A model generated the notes under the pieces. It did not search any database, was not told where the DNA came from, and was given only the letters and a program-made list of their open reading frames with translations. Below, one piece after another: positions 16,526-24,726 of a stretch of DNA of 64,000 nucleotides; position 1 is the first letter of the stretch, and each line of letters opens with the position of its first letter. This DNA is from Streptomyces sp. NRRL F-5122. GTDB lineage: Bacteria; Actinomycetota; Actinomycetes; Streptomycetales; Streptomycetaceae. The position numbers were made by a program, and so were the translations under genes. The DNA is taken from the NCBI RefSeq assembly GCF_001507435.1, contig NZ_LMWH01000037.1:124001-188000 (forward strand), written 5' to 3'.

Positions 16526-17029
16526 TCAGCGCACGTCTGCTGCGCTGTCGGGGGCGACGTTGCTCGCGCCCGCCTCAGGGCTCTCCGGGAGCAGATGGGA
16601 CAGTACCATCACGCTGATCGTCTTCCGGATGAACGGCTCCGTGCGGATGCGTTCCAGCACCTCCTCGAAGTGCTCCACGTCCCGCGCCCGCACGTGCAGC
16701 AAGGCGTCCGCGCCGCCCGTCACAGTCATGGCGGCCGTGATCTCCGGATGGTTGCGCACGACCTCCGCCAGCCTGCGGGGCGGCGCCGCGCCCTCGCAGT
16801 ACACCTCGACGTACGCCTCCGTGCGCCAGCCCAGCGCCGACGGCTTGACCGTGGCCGTGAACCCGGTGATCACATCCGTCTCGCGCAGCCGGTCGACCCG
16901 GCGCTTGACCGCTGTGGACGACAGGCCGACGGCAGCGCCGATCTCGGCGAAACTGGTCCTGGCATTCGCCATCAGAGCGGTGACGATCTTCCGGTCGAGC
17001 TCGTCGAACGGCGCTGGCCTGCTGTTCAT
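16526..17029 (-). CDS. Lrp/AsnC family transcriptional regulator
   Basis: Protein of 167 residues from ATG 17029. The N-terminal winged helix is FDELDRKIVTALMANARTSF with recognition region VGLSSTAVKRRVDRL; the C-terminal RAM domain carries AMTVTGGADALLHVRARDVE. Lrp/AsnC proteins form octamers that sense amino acids. It lies directly upstream of the ddaH-like/rocD pair in the same direction, so it probably regulates arginine/ornithine catabolism in response to one of those amino acids. An upstream in-frame ATG at 17068 is possible but would add a stretch not typical of the family. Confidence 0.9.
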   Translation of the reverse strand: MNSRPAPFDELDRKIVTALMANARTSFAEIGAAVGLSSTAVKRRVDRLRETDVITGFTATVKPSALGWRTEAYVEVYCEGAAPPRRLAEVVRNHPEITAAMTVTGGADALLHVRARDVEHFEEVLERIRTEPFIRKTISVMVLSHLLPESPEAGASNVAPDSAADVR

Positions 17030-17106
17030 GCGGGCACTGTATCCAGCGAGAACGTCCATGCTGCGCACATGTCCACACGTGCGGAATGCTCCTACACTCC
17101 ACGTTC

Positions 17107-17865
17107 ATGCTGCGCGCCCTCGCCGTCGACGACGAACGCCCCTCTCTCGAGGAGTTGTTGTATCTGCTGCACGCGGATCCGCGGATCGGGAGCGTGGAGG
17201 GCGCGAGCGACGCGACGGAGGCGCTGCGCCGTATCAACCGTGCCCTGGAAACAGGGCCTGCCGGCCCCGACGCGATCGACGTGGTCTTCCTCGACATCCA
17301 CATGCCGGGACTCGACGGCCTCGAGATGGCCCGGCTGCTGACCGGGTTCGCCCGGCCGCCACTGGTGGTGTTCGTCACCGCCCACGAGGGATTCGCCGTA
17401 CAGGCCTTCGACCTCAAGGCGGTCGACTACGTCCTCAAGCCGGTGCGCCGCGAACGGCTCGCCGAGGCCGTGCGCCGGGCCGCGGAACTGAGGGAGGCCA
17501 CGCCGCTGATACCCGTGCACGAACCCGACCCGGACCACATATCCGTGGAGCTCGGCGGTGTGATGCGGTTCGTGCCGGTCGAGGACATCACCCACGTGGA
17601 GGCGCACGGGGACTACGCCCGCCTGCACACCGCCCACGGCAGCCATCTCGTCCGCATCCCGCTGTCCACCCTGGAGGAGCGCTGGCGTACGCGCGGGTTC
17701 GTCCGCATCCACCGCCGCCACCTCGTCGCCCTGCGTCATGTCGACGAACTCCGCCTGGACGCGGGCACGGTGAGCGTCCTCGTCGCCTCGCTCGAACTCC
17801 AGGTCAGCCGGCGTCACGCCCGTGAGCTGCGGGACCTGCTCATGCGCCGGACCACCGGCCGGTGA
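17107..17865 (+). CDS. LytTR-type two-component response regulator
   Basis: Protein of 252 residues. The receiver domain has the acidic pair in ALAVDDERPSLEELLY, the phosphorylated Asp in VVFLDIHMPGLDG, FVTAHE and the Lys of VDYVLKPV. The C-terminal LytTR DNA-binding domain spans about 150-250 (DITHVEAHGDYARLHTAHG, FVRIHRRHLVALRHVDEL). I prefer ATG 17107: a -10-like TACACT ends 8 bases before it, so the message may be leaderless. It heads an operon with a membrane protein, a symporter and the matching LytS kinase, which should phosphorylate it. Confidence 0.92.
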   Translation: MLRALAVDDERPSLEELLYLLHADPRIGSVEGASDATEALRRINRALETGPAGPDAIDVVFLDIHMPGLDGLEMARLLTGFARPPLVVFVTAHEGFAVQAFDLKAVDYVLKPVRRERLAEAVRRAAELREATPLIPVHEPDPDHISVELGGVMRFVPVEDITHVEAHGDYARLHTAHGSHLVRIPLSTLEERWRTRGFVRIHRRHLVALRHVDELRLDAGTVSVLVASLELQVSRRHARELRDLLMRRTTGR

Positions 17866-18233
17866 GGGGCAACGGCGTGCCCCAGGACCCCACCGAACGG
17901 CGTGTCGTCGTCACGGGTCCGCCCCGGCGTACCCGCAGGACCTCCGGGTACTACCGGCCGCGTACCGAGATCGACGAGCAGACCACGCTCGGCCACACCT
18001 ATGTCCGCTCCCTGATGCGCAGTCAGCTGAGGGTGGCCGTCGTCGTGTTCACCGTGCTGGTCCTCCTGGTGGGGCCACTTCCCCTGGTGTTCGCCACCAC
18101 TCGGAACGCGGGCTTCGAATGGGTGGTGCTGGGATTCTGCCTCTACCCGGCGCTCGTCCTGCTCGCCCGCTGGTACGTGCGCCGCGCCGAGCGCAACGAA
18201 AGAGACTTCGTCCGGCTCGTCGAGGACCGCTGA
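17862..18233 (+). CDS. Small membrane protein of a symporter operon (DUF485-like topology)
   Basis: Protein of 123 residues from GTG 17862, overlapping the regulator stop by 4 bases (GTGA). A polar N-terminus (EIDEQTTLGHTYVRSLMRSQ) precedes two membrane segments (LRVAVVVFTVLVLLVGPLPL and VVLGFCLYPALVLLARWYV), with a charged tail. This two-helix layout just before a sodium/solute symporter is that of the DUF485 (YjcH-like) proteins that pair with acetate permease ActP. The pairing is known; the exact role of the small partner is not. Confidence 0.8.
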   Translation: MRGNGVPQDPTERRVVVTGPPRRTRRTSGYYRPRTEIDEQTTLGHTYVRSLMRSQLRVAVVVFTVLVLLVGPLPLVFATTRNAGFEWVVLGFCLYPALVLLARWYVRRAERNERDFVRLVEDR

Positions 18234-18242
18234 GGGACCGTC

Positions 18243-19955
18243 GTGAACCAGAACTACGTCGTTCCCGCGGTCGCCCTGGTCGTGCTCGCCACGGTCCTCG
18301 TCGGCGCCTTCGGGCTGCGGATCTCCCGCACCACGTCCGACTTCTACGTCGCCTCCCGCACGGTCGGGCCCCGTCTGAACGCCGCAGCGATCAGTGGTGA
18401 GTACCTCTCCGCCGCCTCCTTCCTCGGCATCGCGGGTCTTGTCCTCGTCCAGGGCCCCGACATGCTCTGGTACCCGGTGGGCTACACCGCGGGCTATCTC
18501 GTCCTGCTCCTGTTCGTGGCCGCCCCGCTGCGCCGCTCCGGTGCCTACACGCTGCCGGACTTCGCCGAGGCCCGGCTGGCCTCGCATCCCGTGCGCAGAC
18601 TCGCCGGGGCCTTCGTCGTGGGCGTCGGCTGGCTGTACCTCCTGCCCCAGCTCCAGGGCGCGGGTCTCACCTTGACGGTGCTCACGGGTGCGCCCGACCC
18701 GCTCGGCGGGATCATCGTGGCGGTCGTGGTCGTCGCGACCGTCGCCGCCGGCGGTATGCGCAGCATCACCTTCGTCCAGGCGTTCCAGTACTGGCTCAAA
18801 CTCACCGCTCTGCTGGTGCCCGCGCTCTTCCTGGTGCTGGCCTGGCAGGGGGACGGCGCACCGCGCGGCGCCTTCGCCGAACCGCCGGCCTTCCGTGACC
18901 ACCGCGTGGTGCGGATCGACGAGAGCCTCGATCTGAAGCTGTCCCGCCGGCTGGACGTCACGGCGACGGGCGCGGTCGACGGCCGGCGGTACACGGAGCA
19001 GCGCGTGGACCTGGCCCCGGGCGTCCACCACGTCGAACGCGGTACCCGGCTCGCCTTCGGCAAGGGCGACCGCGTCCCCGTCGCCGACGGCGGTGACAAC
19101 AGCGACATGTCGACATCCCCGGAATCCGGCAGCGAGGAACGCCCGCTGTACGCCACGTACGGACTGATTCTCGCCACGTTCCTGGGCACCATGGGGCTGC
19201 CGCACGTGGTGGTCCGCTTCTACACCAGCCCCCACGGTGTCGCAGCCCGGCGCACCACGGTCGCCGTGCTCGCCCTGATCGGCGCCTTCTACCTCCTGCC
19301 GCCCGTCTACGGGGCTCTCGGGCGGCTCTACGCCCCCGAACTCACCCTCACCGGGGACGCGGACGCCGCGGTGCTGCTGCTGCCCGACCGGATGATCGGC
19401 GGAATCGGCGGGGACCTGCTGGGCGCACTGGTGGCGGGCGGGGCGTTCGCGGCCTTCCTGTCCACGGCGTCGGGACTGACCATGGCGGTGGCGGGAGTGC
19501 TCACCCAGGACGTACTGCCGTCGCGGGGCGTACGCCACTTCCGGCTCGGCACGCTGCTGGCCATGGCGGTGCCGCTGGCGGCGAGCGTCCTCGTCGGAGG
19601 GCTCCCCGTCGCCGACGCGGTGGGGCTCGCGTTCGCCGTGTCCGCGTCGTCGTTCTGCCCGCTGCTCGTCCTCGGCATCTGGTGGCGCCGGTTGACCCCG
19701 CCCGGGGCCGCTGCGGGCATGCTGGTCGGGGGCGGTTCCGCGTTCGTCGCCGTCACGGCGACGATGGCCGCCTATCCGGGCACCGGGACCCTGCACGCCC
19801 TGCTCGCCTGGCCCGCGCTCTGGTCGGTGCCGCTCGGATTCCTGACCATGGTGCTCGTGTCACTGGCGACGCCGGGGCGGGTGCCGGCCGAGACGGACGC
19901 GATCCTGGCCCGGTTCCATCTGCCCGAGGAACTGCGGGCGGAGGTGAAGGCGTGA
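18243..19955 (+). CDS. Sodium/solute symporter, cation-acetate (ActP-like) family
   Basis: Protein of 570 residues from GTG 18243, with the usual 13 or so membrane helices of the SSF family. Motifs include RTVGPRLNAAAISGEYLSAA, LVQGPDMLWYPVGYTAGYL and GTMGLPHVVVRFYTSP. Between helices near residues 220-300 lies a hydrophilic insert (DESLDLKLSRRLDVTATGAV onwards) seen in actinobacterial members. It likely takes up acetate or another short carboxylate with sodium or protons. It is flanked by its small partner and a LytS kinase whose start overlaps its stop (GTGA). Confidence 0.9.
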   Translation: MNQNYVVPAVALVVLATVLVGAFGLRISRTTSDFYVASRTVGPRLNAAAISGEYLSAASFLGIAGLVLVQGPDMLWYPVGYTAGYLVLLLFVAAPLRRSGAYTLPDFAEARLASHPVRRLAGAFVVGVGWLYLLPQLQGAGLTLTVLTGAPDPLGGIIVAVVVVATVAAGGMRSITFVQAFQYWLKLTALLVPALFLVLAWQGDGAPRGAFAEPPAFRDHRVVRIDESLDLKLSRRLDVTATGAVDGRRYTEQRVDLAPGVHHVERGTRLAFGKGDRVPVADGGDNSDMSTSPESGSEERPLYATYGLILATFLGTMGLPHVVVRFYTSPHGVAARRTTVAVLALIGAFYLLPPVYGALGRLYAPELTLTGDADAAVLLLPDRMIGGIGGDLLGALVAGGAFAAFLSTASGLTMAVAGVLTQDVLPSRGVRHFRLGTLLAMAVPLAASVLVGGLPVADAVGLAFAVSASSFCPLLVLGIWWRRLTPPGAAAGMLVGGGSAFVAVTATMAAYPGTGTLHALLAWPALWSVPLGFLTMVLVSLATPGRVPAETDAILARFHLPEELRAEVKA

Positions 19956-21157
19956 GCGGATTCCTCGCGGGCCTGTGCGTGGCCGTGCTCCCACTGCTCG
20001 CCGCCGGGTTCTGGCTGGGGCGGCGCACCGCGCGCCCGGAGAGCCTCGGCGGGCTCGGCACACCCGTCGAGCACGCCACCTTCCAGACCCTGCACACGGC
20101 TTCCCTGGCGGCTCCGCCGCTGCGTGCGGGGCTCACCGAGGAGACGGCCCGCAAGTCCGCACGCCGGCTGCGCACACTGCTCGGCACGGACGCGCTGTGC
20201 CTCACCGACAGGGAGGCGGTGCTGGCCTGGGACGGTGCCGGGGAACACCATCGCGACGAGGTGCTGGGCCGGCTCGTCGGCCCGCTGGAGATCGGCCGCG
20301 GTGAGGCCTTCCGCCTGCGGTGCGACGAGCCGGACTGCCCACTGCGCTGGGCCGTCGTCGCCCCGCTCACGGTCGACGACCGGGTGCACGGCGCGCTGGT
20401 GGCCTGCGCGCCCCGGGAGTCCGCCGTGCTGGTCCGGGCGGCCGCCGAGGTCGCGCGCTGGGTCTCCGTGCAGCTGGAGCTGGCGGACCTCGACCAGTCC
20501 CGAACGCGGCTGATCGAGGCCGAGATCAAGGCCCTGCGCGCGCAGATCTCCCCGCACTTCATCTTCAACTCGCTGGCCGTGATCGCCTCGTTCGTACGCA
20601 CGGATCCCGAGCGGGCCCGAGAGCTGCTGCTGGAATTCGCCGACTTCATCCGCTACTCCTTCAGAAGCCGCGGCGACTTCACCACGCTCGCCGACGAACT
20701 GCACGCCATCGACCACTACTTGGCGCTGGTGCGGGCCCGCTTCGGCGACCGTCTCTCGGTCACCCTTCAGATCGCCCCCGAAGTGCTGCCGGTCGCGCTG
20801 CCCTTCCTGTGTCTTCAGCCGCTGGTGGAGAACGCCGTCAAGCACGGCCTGGAGGGGACGGCCGACAAACGGCACATCAGCATCACCGCGCAGGACACGG
20901 GCGCCGAGGCTCTGGTCGTCATCGAGGACGACGGCGCGGGCATGGACCCCGAACTGCTGCGCCGGATCCTCGCCGGAGAGATCAGCCCGTCGGGCGGCAT
21001 CGGCCTGTCCAACGTGGACGACCGGCTGCGCCAGGTGTACGGCGACGACCACGGGCTCGTCATCGAGACCGCGGTGGGTGCAGGCATGAAGATCACCGCC
21101 CGGCTGCCCAAGTACCAGCCGGGGGTGCACTCGGCGGGTCGGTTCCCCCGGCAGTGA
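19952..21157 (+). CDS. LytS-type sensor histidine kinase
   Basis: Protein of 401 residues. One N-terminal membrane segment (FLAGLCVAVLPLLAAGFWLG), then a GAF-like region (about 65-170), then the HisKA_7TM-lacking LytS kinase core: phospho-acceptor His in QISPHFIFNSLAVIASFVRT, N-box LQPLVENAVKHGLEG, and GGIGLSNVDDRLRQVYGDDH. It lacks the multi-helix 5TM-LYT sensor. Translational overlap with the symporter suggests it reads transport activity or cytosolic ligand and passes phosphate to the LytTR regulator that starts the operon. Confidence 0.9.
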   Translation: MSGFLAGLCVAVLPLLAAGFWLGRRTARPESLGGLGTPVEHATFQTLHTASLAAPPLRAGLTEETARKSARRLRTLLGTDALCLTDREAVLAWDGAGEHHRDEVLGRLVGPLEIGRGEAFRLRCDEPDCPLRWAVVAPLTVDDRVHGALVACAPRESAVLVRAAAEVARWVSVQLELADLDQSRTRLIEAEIKALRAQISPHFIFNSLAVIASFVRTDPERARELLLEFADFIRYSFRSRGDFTTLADELHAIDHYLALVRARFGDRLSVTLQIAPEVLPVALPFLCLQPLVENAVKHGLEGTADKRHISITAQDTGAEALVVIEDDGAGMDPELLRRILAGEISPSGGIGLSNVDDRLRQVYGDDHGLVIETAVGAGMKITARLPKYQPGVHSAGRFPRQ

Positions 21158-21160
21158 CCC

Positions 21161-21319
21161 TCAGGAATTGCGGGTGGCGACCATGCCGAGGGTGATCAGG
21201 CCGAGCACGATCCAGCCGAACCACAGCCAGCCGTTGCCGCCGAGCGCCACCGTGTAGGCCGTCACCACCACGAGCCCACCTACGGTGAGCACCCCCATCG
21301 CCTTTGTGGAACCGGGCAT
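21161..21319 (-). CDS. Small two-helix membrane protein
   Basis: Protein of 52 residues from ATG 21319, chosen because GAGGAGGG lies 6 bases ahead. It has two membrane segments (MGVLTVGGLVVVTAYTVAL and WLWFGWIVLGLITLGMVAT) separated by GGNG, and a short polar tail. Such short proteins are widespread and uncharacterised in streptomycetes. It converges with the LytS kinase gene, with only 3 bases between the stops. Confidence 0.7.
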   Translation of the reverse strand: MPGSTKAMGVLTVGGLVVVTAYTVALGGNGWLWFGWIVLGLITLGMVATRNS

Positions 21320-21531
21320 CGCAACACCCTCCTCATGGTTCGTCGCCTTCCATGGTGCCTCCCGTTCTGCCTGCGCACGGTGCAGACGACCAGATGAGTT
21401 CCGGACTTCCAGGCAGCTCCGCCCGTCCACGGGGCCGATTCGTGGCGGGACGGGTCATAGCCGCTGGTCGTGGTTCCCCCGCAGGACACCAGCCGCGCCA
21501 CCCGCAGCGCCGGGAGGTCCAGGCAGTCCCG
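21320..21531. other. Intergenic region; no gene supported
   Basis: About 210 bases that must hold the promoter of the small two-helix protein. Frames crossing this stretch on the plus strand are Arg/Ser-rich and lack ribosome sites. I see no strong hairpin or repeat. Confidence 0.4.
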
Positions 21532-21663
21532 CTACTGCATGTGGCCCTGTCGACGAACGGCTGCGCTGCGGATCTCCGCGAGCCTTTCCCGGATCTCCTG
21601 CGTCCGCCGCGCGCACTCGGCGCGCCCCCGGAGTCGTGCCTCCTCGGCGGACGTGTGGGACAC
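21532..21663 (-). CDS. Candidate small charged protein after ctaG-like gene
   Basis: A 43-codon frame starting at GTG 21663, 6 bases after the oxidase-assembly gene, encodes VSHTSAEEARLRGRAECARR followed by TQEIRERLAEIRSAAVRRQG. It is a charged, probably single-helix protein with the codon bias of real genes. There is no separate ribosome site, so translation would rely on coupling. It could be a chance frame; no family was recognised. Confidence 0.35.
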   Translation of the reverse strand: MSHTSAEEARLRGRAECARRTQEIRERLAEIRSAAVRRQGHMQ

Positions 21664-21669
21664 CAGGAT

Positions 21670-22620
21670 TCAGTTGCCGCGTGCGTTGAGTGAGGCGAGA
21701 TAGGCGTTGTACGCCTCGAGTTCCTTGTCGCCGTCGCGGTCCGCGGCCCGGTCCATCCGCTTGGCCTGCCGCTGTTCGGAGCCGTACCACTGGAAGAGGA
21801 GGGCCAGGAGGACGAGCACCGAGGGGACCTCGCTGAACGCCCAGGCGATGCCGCCCGCCGAGGTCTGGTCGGCGAGCGCGTCGATGCCGAGGGAGGCGGG
21901 CGGGTGTTCGTAGGTGGTGACCATCGGCGTGGAGGCCATCATCAGCGCGATTCCGAAGAACGCGTGGAACGGCATGCCCGCGAACAGCTCCAGCATACGC
22001 ATCAGATGGCCGGGGCGGTGCGGCCCCGGGTCGATGCCCATGATCGGCCAGAAGAACACCAGGCCGACGGCGAGGAAGTGCACCATCATCGCGATGTGCC
22101 CGGCCTTGGACTCCATCAGGAAGTCGAACAGGGGGCTGAAGTACAGGCCGTACAGGCTGGCGATGAACAGCGGGATCGTGAAGGCCGGGTGGGTGATGAT
22201 CCGCATGTAGCGGCTGTGCAGCAGCATCAGCAGCAGTTCGCGCGGACCCGTGCGGTCGCGGCCCGCGGTCGGCAGCGCGCGCAGCGCCAGGGTGATCGGC
22301 GCGCCCAGCAGGATCAGGATCGGGGCGAGCATGCTGATCACCATGTGCTGCACCATGTGCACGCTGAACATGACCATGCCGTAGTCGTTCAGCTTCGTGC
22401 ACATGGACAGCATCACCATCAGCACGCCGACGGTGTAGGCGATCGTGCGGCCCACGGGCCACTTGTCGCCACGCCGGACCAGCCGTGCGACACCCCAGCC
22501 GTACAGTGCGAGCCCGGCCAGGCAGGCGACGAGGAAGAAAGGGTCCGTGGACCACTCCAGACCCCGTCCCAGCGTGAACGGCGGCAGATCCGTGGTCATG
22601 CCGTGCCCGCTGTGATCCAT
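21670..22620 (-). CDS. Cytochrome c oxidase assembly protein (caa3-type CtaG family)
   Basis: Protein of 316 residues with about seven membrane helices. The N-terminus MDHSGHGMTTD is His-rich and could bind copper. Typical blocks are MFSVHMVQHMVISMLAPILI, a cluster of membrane-embedded His, and FFWPIMGIDPGPHR and AGMPFHAFFGIALM. CtaG-type proteins help copper delivery to cytochrome oxidase in the membrane. The C-terminal tail is charged and cytoplasmic. Upstream is the terminator of pfkA; downstream a possible small gene. Confidence 0.88.
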   Translation of the reverse strand: MDHSGHGMTTDLPPFTLGRGLEWSTDPFFLVACLAGLALYGWGVARLVRRGDKWPVGRTIAYTVGVLMVMLSMCTKLNDYGMVMFSVHMVQHMVISMLAPILILLGAPITLALRALPTAGRDRTGPRELLLMLLHSRYMRIITHPAFTIPLFIASLYGLYFSPLFDFLMESKAGHIAMMVHFLAVGLVFFWPIMGIDPGPHRPGHLMRMLELFAGMPFHAFFGIALMMASTPMVTTYEHPPASLGIDALADQTSAGGIAWAFSEVPSVLVLLALLFQWYGSEQRQAKRMDRAADRDGDKELEAYNAYLASLNARGN

Positions 22621-22674
22621 CCGCCGGCTCCTGATTCGTGGGGGTGTGCGCTGTCTGTCCGCACCAGAGTAGAA

Positions 22675-22706
22675 CCGCCCCCGGTCGCGCTCGCGACCGG
22701 GGGCGG
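22675..22706. terminator. Terminator after pfkA
   Basis: A perfect 14-bp stem (22675-22688 with 22693-22706) and 4-base loop lies 16 bases past the pfkA stop and before the CtaG-family start. It is G/C-only without a T-tract, as usual here. Confidence 0.75.
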
Positions 22707-22721
22707 CTGGGACCGCGGTGT

Positions 22722-23747
22722 CTACAGGACGGTCTCGGCCTCGGTGTAGCGCTCGGACGGCACCGTCTTCAGCGTCTCCACGGCCTCGGCGAGCGACACC
22801 ATCAGGATGTCTGTGCCGCGCAGCGCGGTCATCTTTCCGAACTCGCCGCGGTGCACCGCCTCGACGGCGTGCCAGCCGAATCGGGTGGCGAGCACGCGGT
22901 CGTAGGCCGTCGGGGTGCCGCCGCGCTGGACGTGCCCGAGGATGACGGGACGGGCCTCCTTGCCGAGCCGCTCCTCCAGCTCCACGGAGAGCTGGCGCGC
23001 GATACCGGCGAAGCGCTCGTGGCCGTAGACGTCCTTGCCGCCCTCGTCGAAGACCATGGTGCCCGGCTTCGGCTTGGCGCCCTCGGCGGCCACCACGATC
23101 GCGAACCGCTTGCCCGCGTCGAACCGCTCACCCACCCGGGCGGCCAACTCCTCGATGTCGAAGGGGCGTTCCGGAACGACGATCGCGTGGGCGCCGGCCG
23201 CCATGCCCGAGTGGAGCGCGATCCAGCCGGTGTGCCGGCCCATGACCTCGACGATCAGTACCCGCTGGTGGGACTCGGCGGTGGTCTTCAGCCGGTCGAG
23301 GGCGTCGGTCGCCACGCCCACGGCCGTGTCGAAGCCGAAGGTGACGTCCGTGACGGCGATGTCGTTGTCGATGGTCTTGGGCACGCCGACGATCGGCAGA
23401 CCGTTGTCCGACAGCAGCCGGGCCGCCTTGAGCGTGCCCTCACCGCCGATCGGGATGATGGCGTCGAGACCGAGCTCCTCGACATGGCCCCTGGCCCGCT
23501 CCACACCGTCCCGCAGATGCTCGGGGCGGACCCGGGAGGAGCCGAGGATGGTGCCGCCGCGAGCCAGGATGCCGCTCACCGCGTCGAGGTCGAGCTTGAG
23601 GTAGTCGCACTCCAGGAGGCCCTTCCAGCCGTCGCGGAAGCCGATGACCTCGTCGCCGTGGTCGACGACGGCGCGGTGCACGACGGACCGGATGACGGCG
23701 TTCAGGCCGGGGCAGTCACCGCCGGAGGTGAGGACACCAATGCGCAT
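22722..23747 (-). CDS. pfkA: 6-phosphofructokinase
   Basis: Protein of 341 residues. ATP-binding GVLTSGGDCPGLNAVIR, the catalytic TIDNDIAVTD, GGEGTLKAARLL, the fructose-phosphate loop VMGRHTGWIALHSG and C-terminal ILGHVQRGGTPTAYDR. The Gly in GGEGT is the ATP-type residue (PPi-dependent forms have Asp). It commits fructose 6-phosphate to glycolysis. Start ATG 23747 (MRIGVLTSGG) matches the family; an ATG at 23789 would add a non-family extension. Monocistronic, with a terminator on each side. Confidence 0.95.
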   Translation of the reverse strand: MRIGVLTSGGDCPGLNAVIRSVVHRAVVDHGDEVIGFRDGWKGLLECDYLKLDLDAVSGILARGGTILGSSRVRPEHLRDGVERARGHVEELGLDAIIPIGGEGTLKAARLLSDNGLPIVGVPKTIDNDIAVTDVTFGFDTAVGVATDALDRLKTTAESHQRVLIVEVMGRHTGWIALHSGMAAGAHAIVVPERPFDIEELAARVGERFDAGKRFAIVVAAEGAKPKPGTMVFDEGGKDVYGHERFAGIARQLSVELEERLGKEARPVILGHVQRGGTPTAYDRVLATRFGWHAVEAVHRGEFGKMTALRGTDILMVSLAEAVETLKTVPSERYTEAETVL

Positions 23748-23902
23748 AGCCCGAAATACCTTCTCCACGTGGGCCGGGGACCGGACCACGCTGTCCGGTT
23801 CGATCCCTGCCAGCCTACCGGCGGAGGGGTGTGGGGCCGCACCGTGCGTCCGCCTGCTGGACGCACCCGCTCAGCTGTGCGGACAGACCGTCAGACGGGC
23901 CG

Positions 23903-23962
23903 GTCCCGCCCGTCGGCCCGGCCGGCGCGCACGCCCTCGGGCCGTTTCCGGGCCGGCGGGAC
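23903..23962. terminator. Terminator after the murT-gatD pair
   Basis: An interrupted long stem: GTCCCGCC at 23903-23910 pairs with GGCGGGAC at 23955-23962, with a second GGCCCGG/CCGGGCC stem inside. It sits 17 bases after the gatD stop and before pfkA. Interruptions make it less certain than the other hairpins. Confidence 0.5.
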
Positions 23963-23978
23963 AGGGCCTAGGCGCGGC

Positions 23979-24707
23979 CTAGGCGGGCTGCTCGGCCGAC
24001 GCGATGCGCTCGGTGCGCAGGGCCTCGTACCAGCGGTCGTCGACCGGCGGCAGCGCGTTCACGTCGAGCGCCAGTTTCAGCAGCATGTCCGCGATCAGCG
24101 GGTTGCGGGCGAGGACGGGCCCGTGCATGTACGTGCCGAAGACCGTGTCGTTGTACGCGCCCTCCGTGCCGTCGCCCGTGCCGTTGCCCCGGCCGAGCCG
24201 TACCTGTGCCAGGGGGCGGGCGGTGGGACCGAGGTGGGTGACGCCCTGGTGGTTCTCGAAGCCGGTGAGCTGGGGCAGGCCGAGGCGCGGGTCGATGTCC
24301 GCGAGCACGTCGCCGACGCACCGCTCGCCCTCGCCGCGCACCGACACCACGTCGAGCAGGCCGAGACCCGGTTCACGCTGTCCGAGATCGTTGACGAACT
24401 CGTGGCCGAGGATCTGGTAGCCCGCACAGACCGAGAAGACGATCGCACCGTTCTCGACGGCCCGGTACAGGCCGCCGTCGCGGCGCAGCCGCTCCGCCGC
24501 GAGCCGCTGCGGACGGTCCTCACCGCCACCGATCAGGTAGATGTCGCCGGAGGTGGGGATGGGCTGGTCGCTGCGTACGTCCAGGCGTGCCACGTCGAGT
24601 CGGCGCTGACGGGCCCGGCGCTCCACGACGAGGGCGTTGCCCTGGTCGCCGTAGGTGCTGAGCAGGTCCGGGTAGATCCACACCAGACGCAGGCTGTTGT
24701 CACTCAT
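23979..24707 (-). CDS. gatD: Lipid II isoglutaminyl synthase, glutaminase subunit GatD
   Basis: Protein of 242 residues, a class I glutamine amidotransferase domain (CobB/CobQ type): nucleophile Cys in AIVFSVCAGYQILGHEF and catalytic His in FGTYMHGPVLARN, with an early YGDQGNALVVERRA. With MurT it uses glutamine ammonia to amidate D-Glu of the lipid II stem peptide to D-isoglutamine. It starts 19 bases after murT. The pair is conserved and essential in several Gram-positives. Confidence 0.93.
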   Translation of the reverse strand: MSDNSLRLVWIYPDLLSTYGDQGNALVVERRARQRRLDVARLDVRSDQPIPTSGDIYLIGGGEDRPQRLAAERLRRDGGLYRAVENGAIVFSVCAGYQILGHEFVNDLGQREPGLGLLDVVSVRGEGERCVGDVLADIDPRLGLPQLTGFENHQGVTHLGPTARPLAQVRLGRGNGTGDGTEGAYNDTVFGTYMHGPVLARNPLIADMLLKLALDVNALPPVDDRWYEALRTERIASAEQPA

Positions 24708-24726
24708 CGAAGATCGTCCTTAGTCG

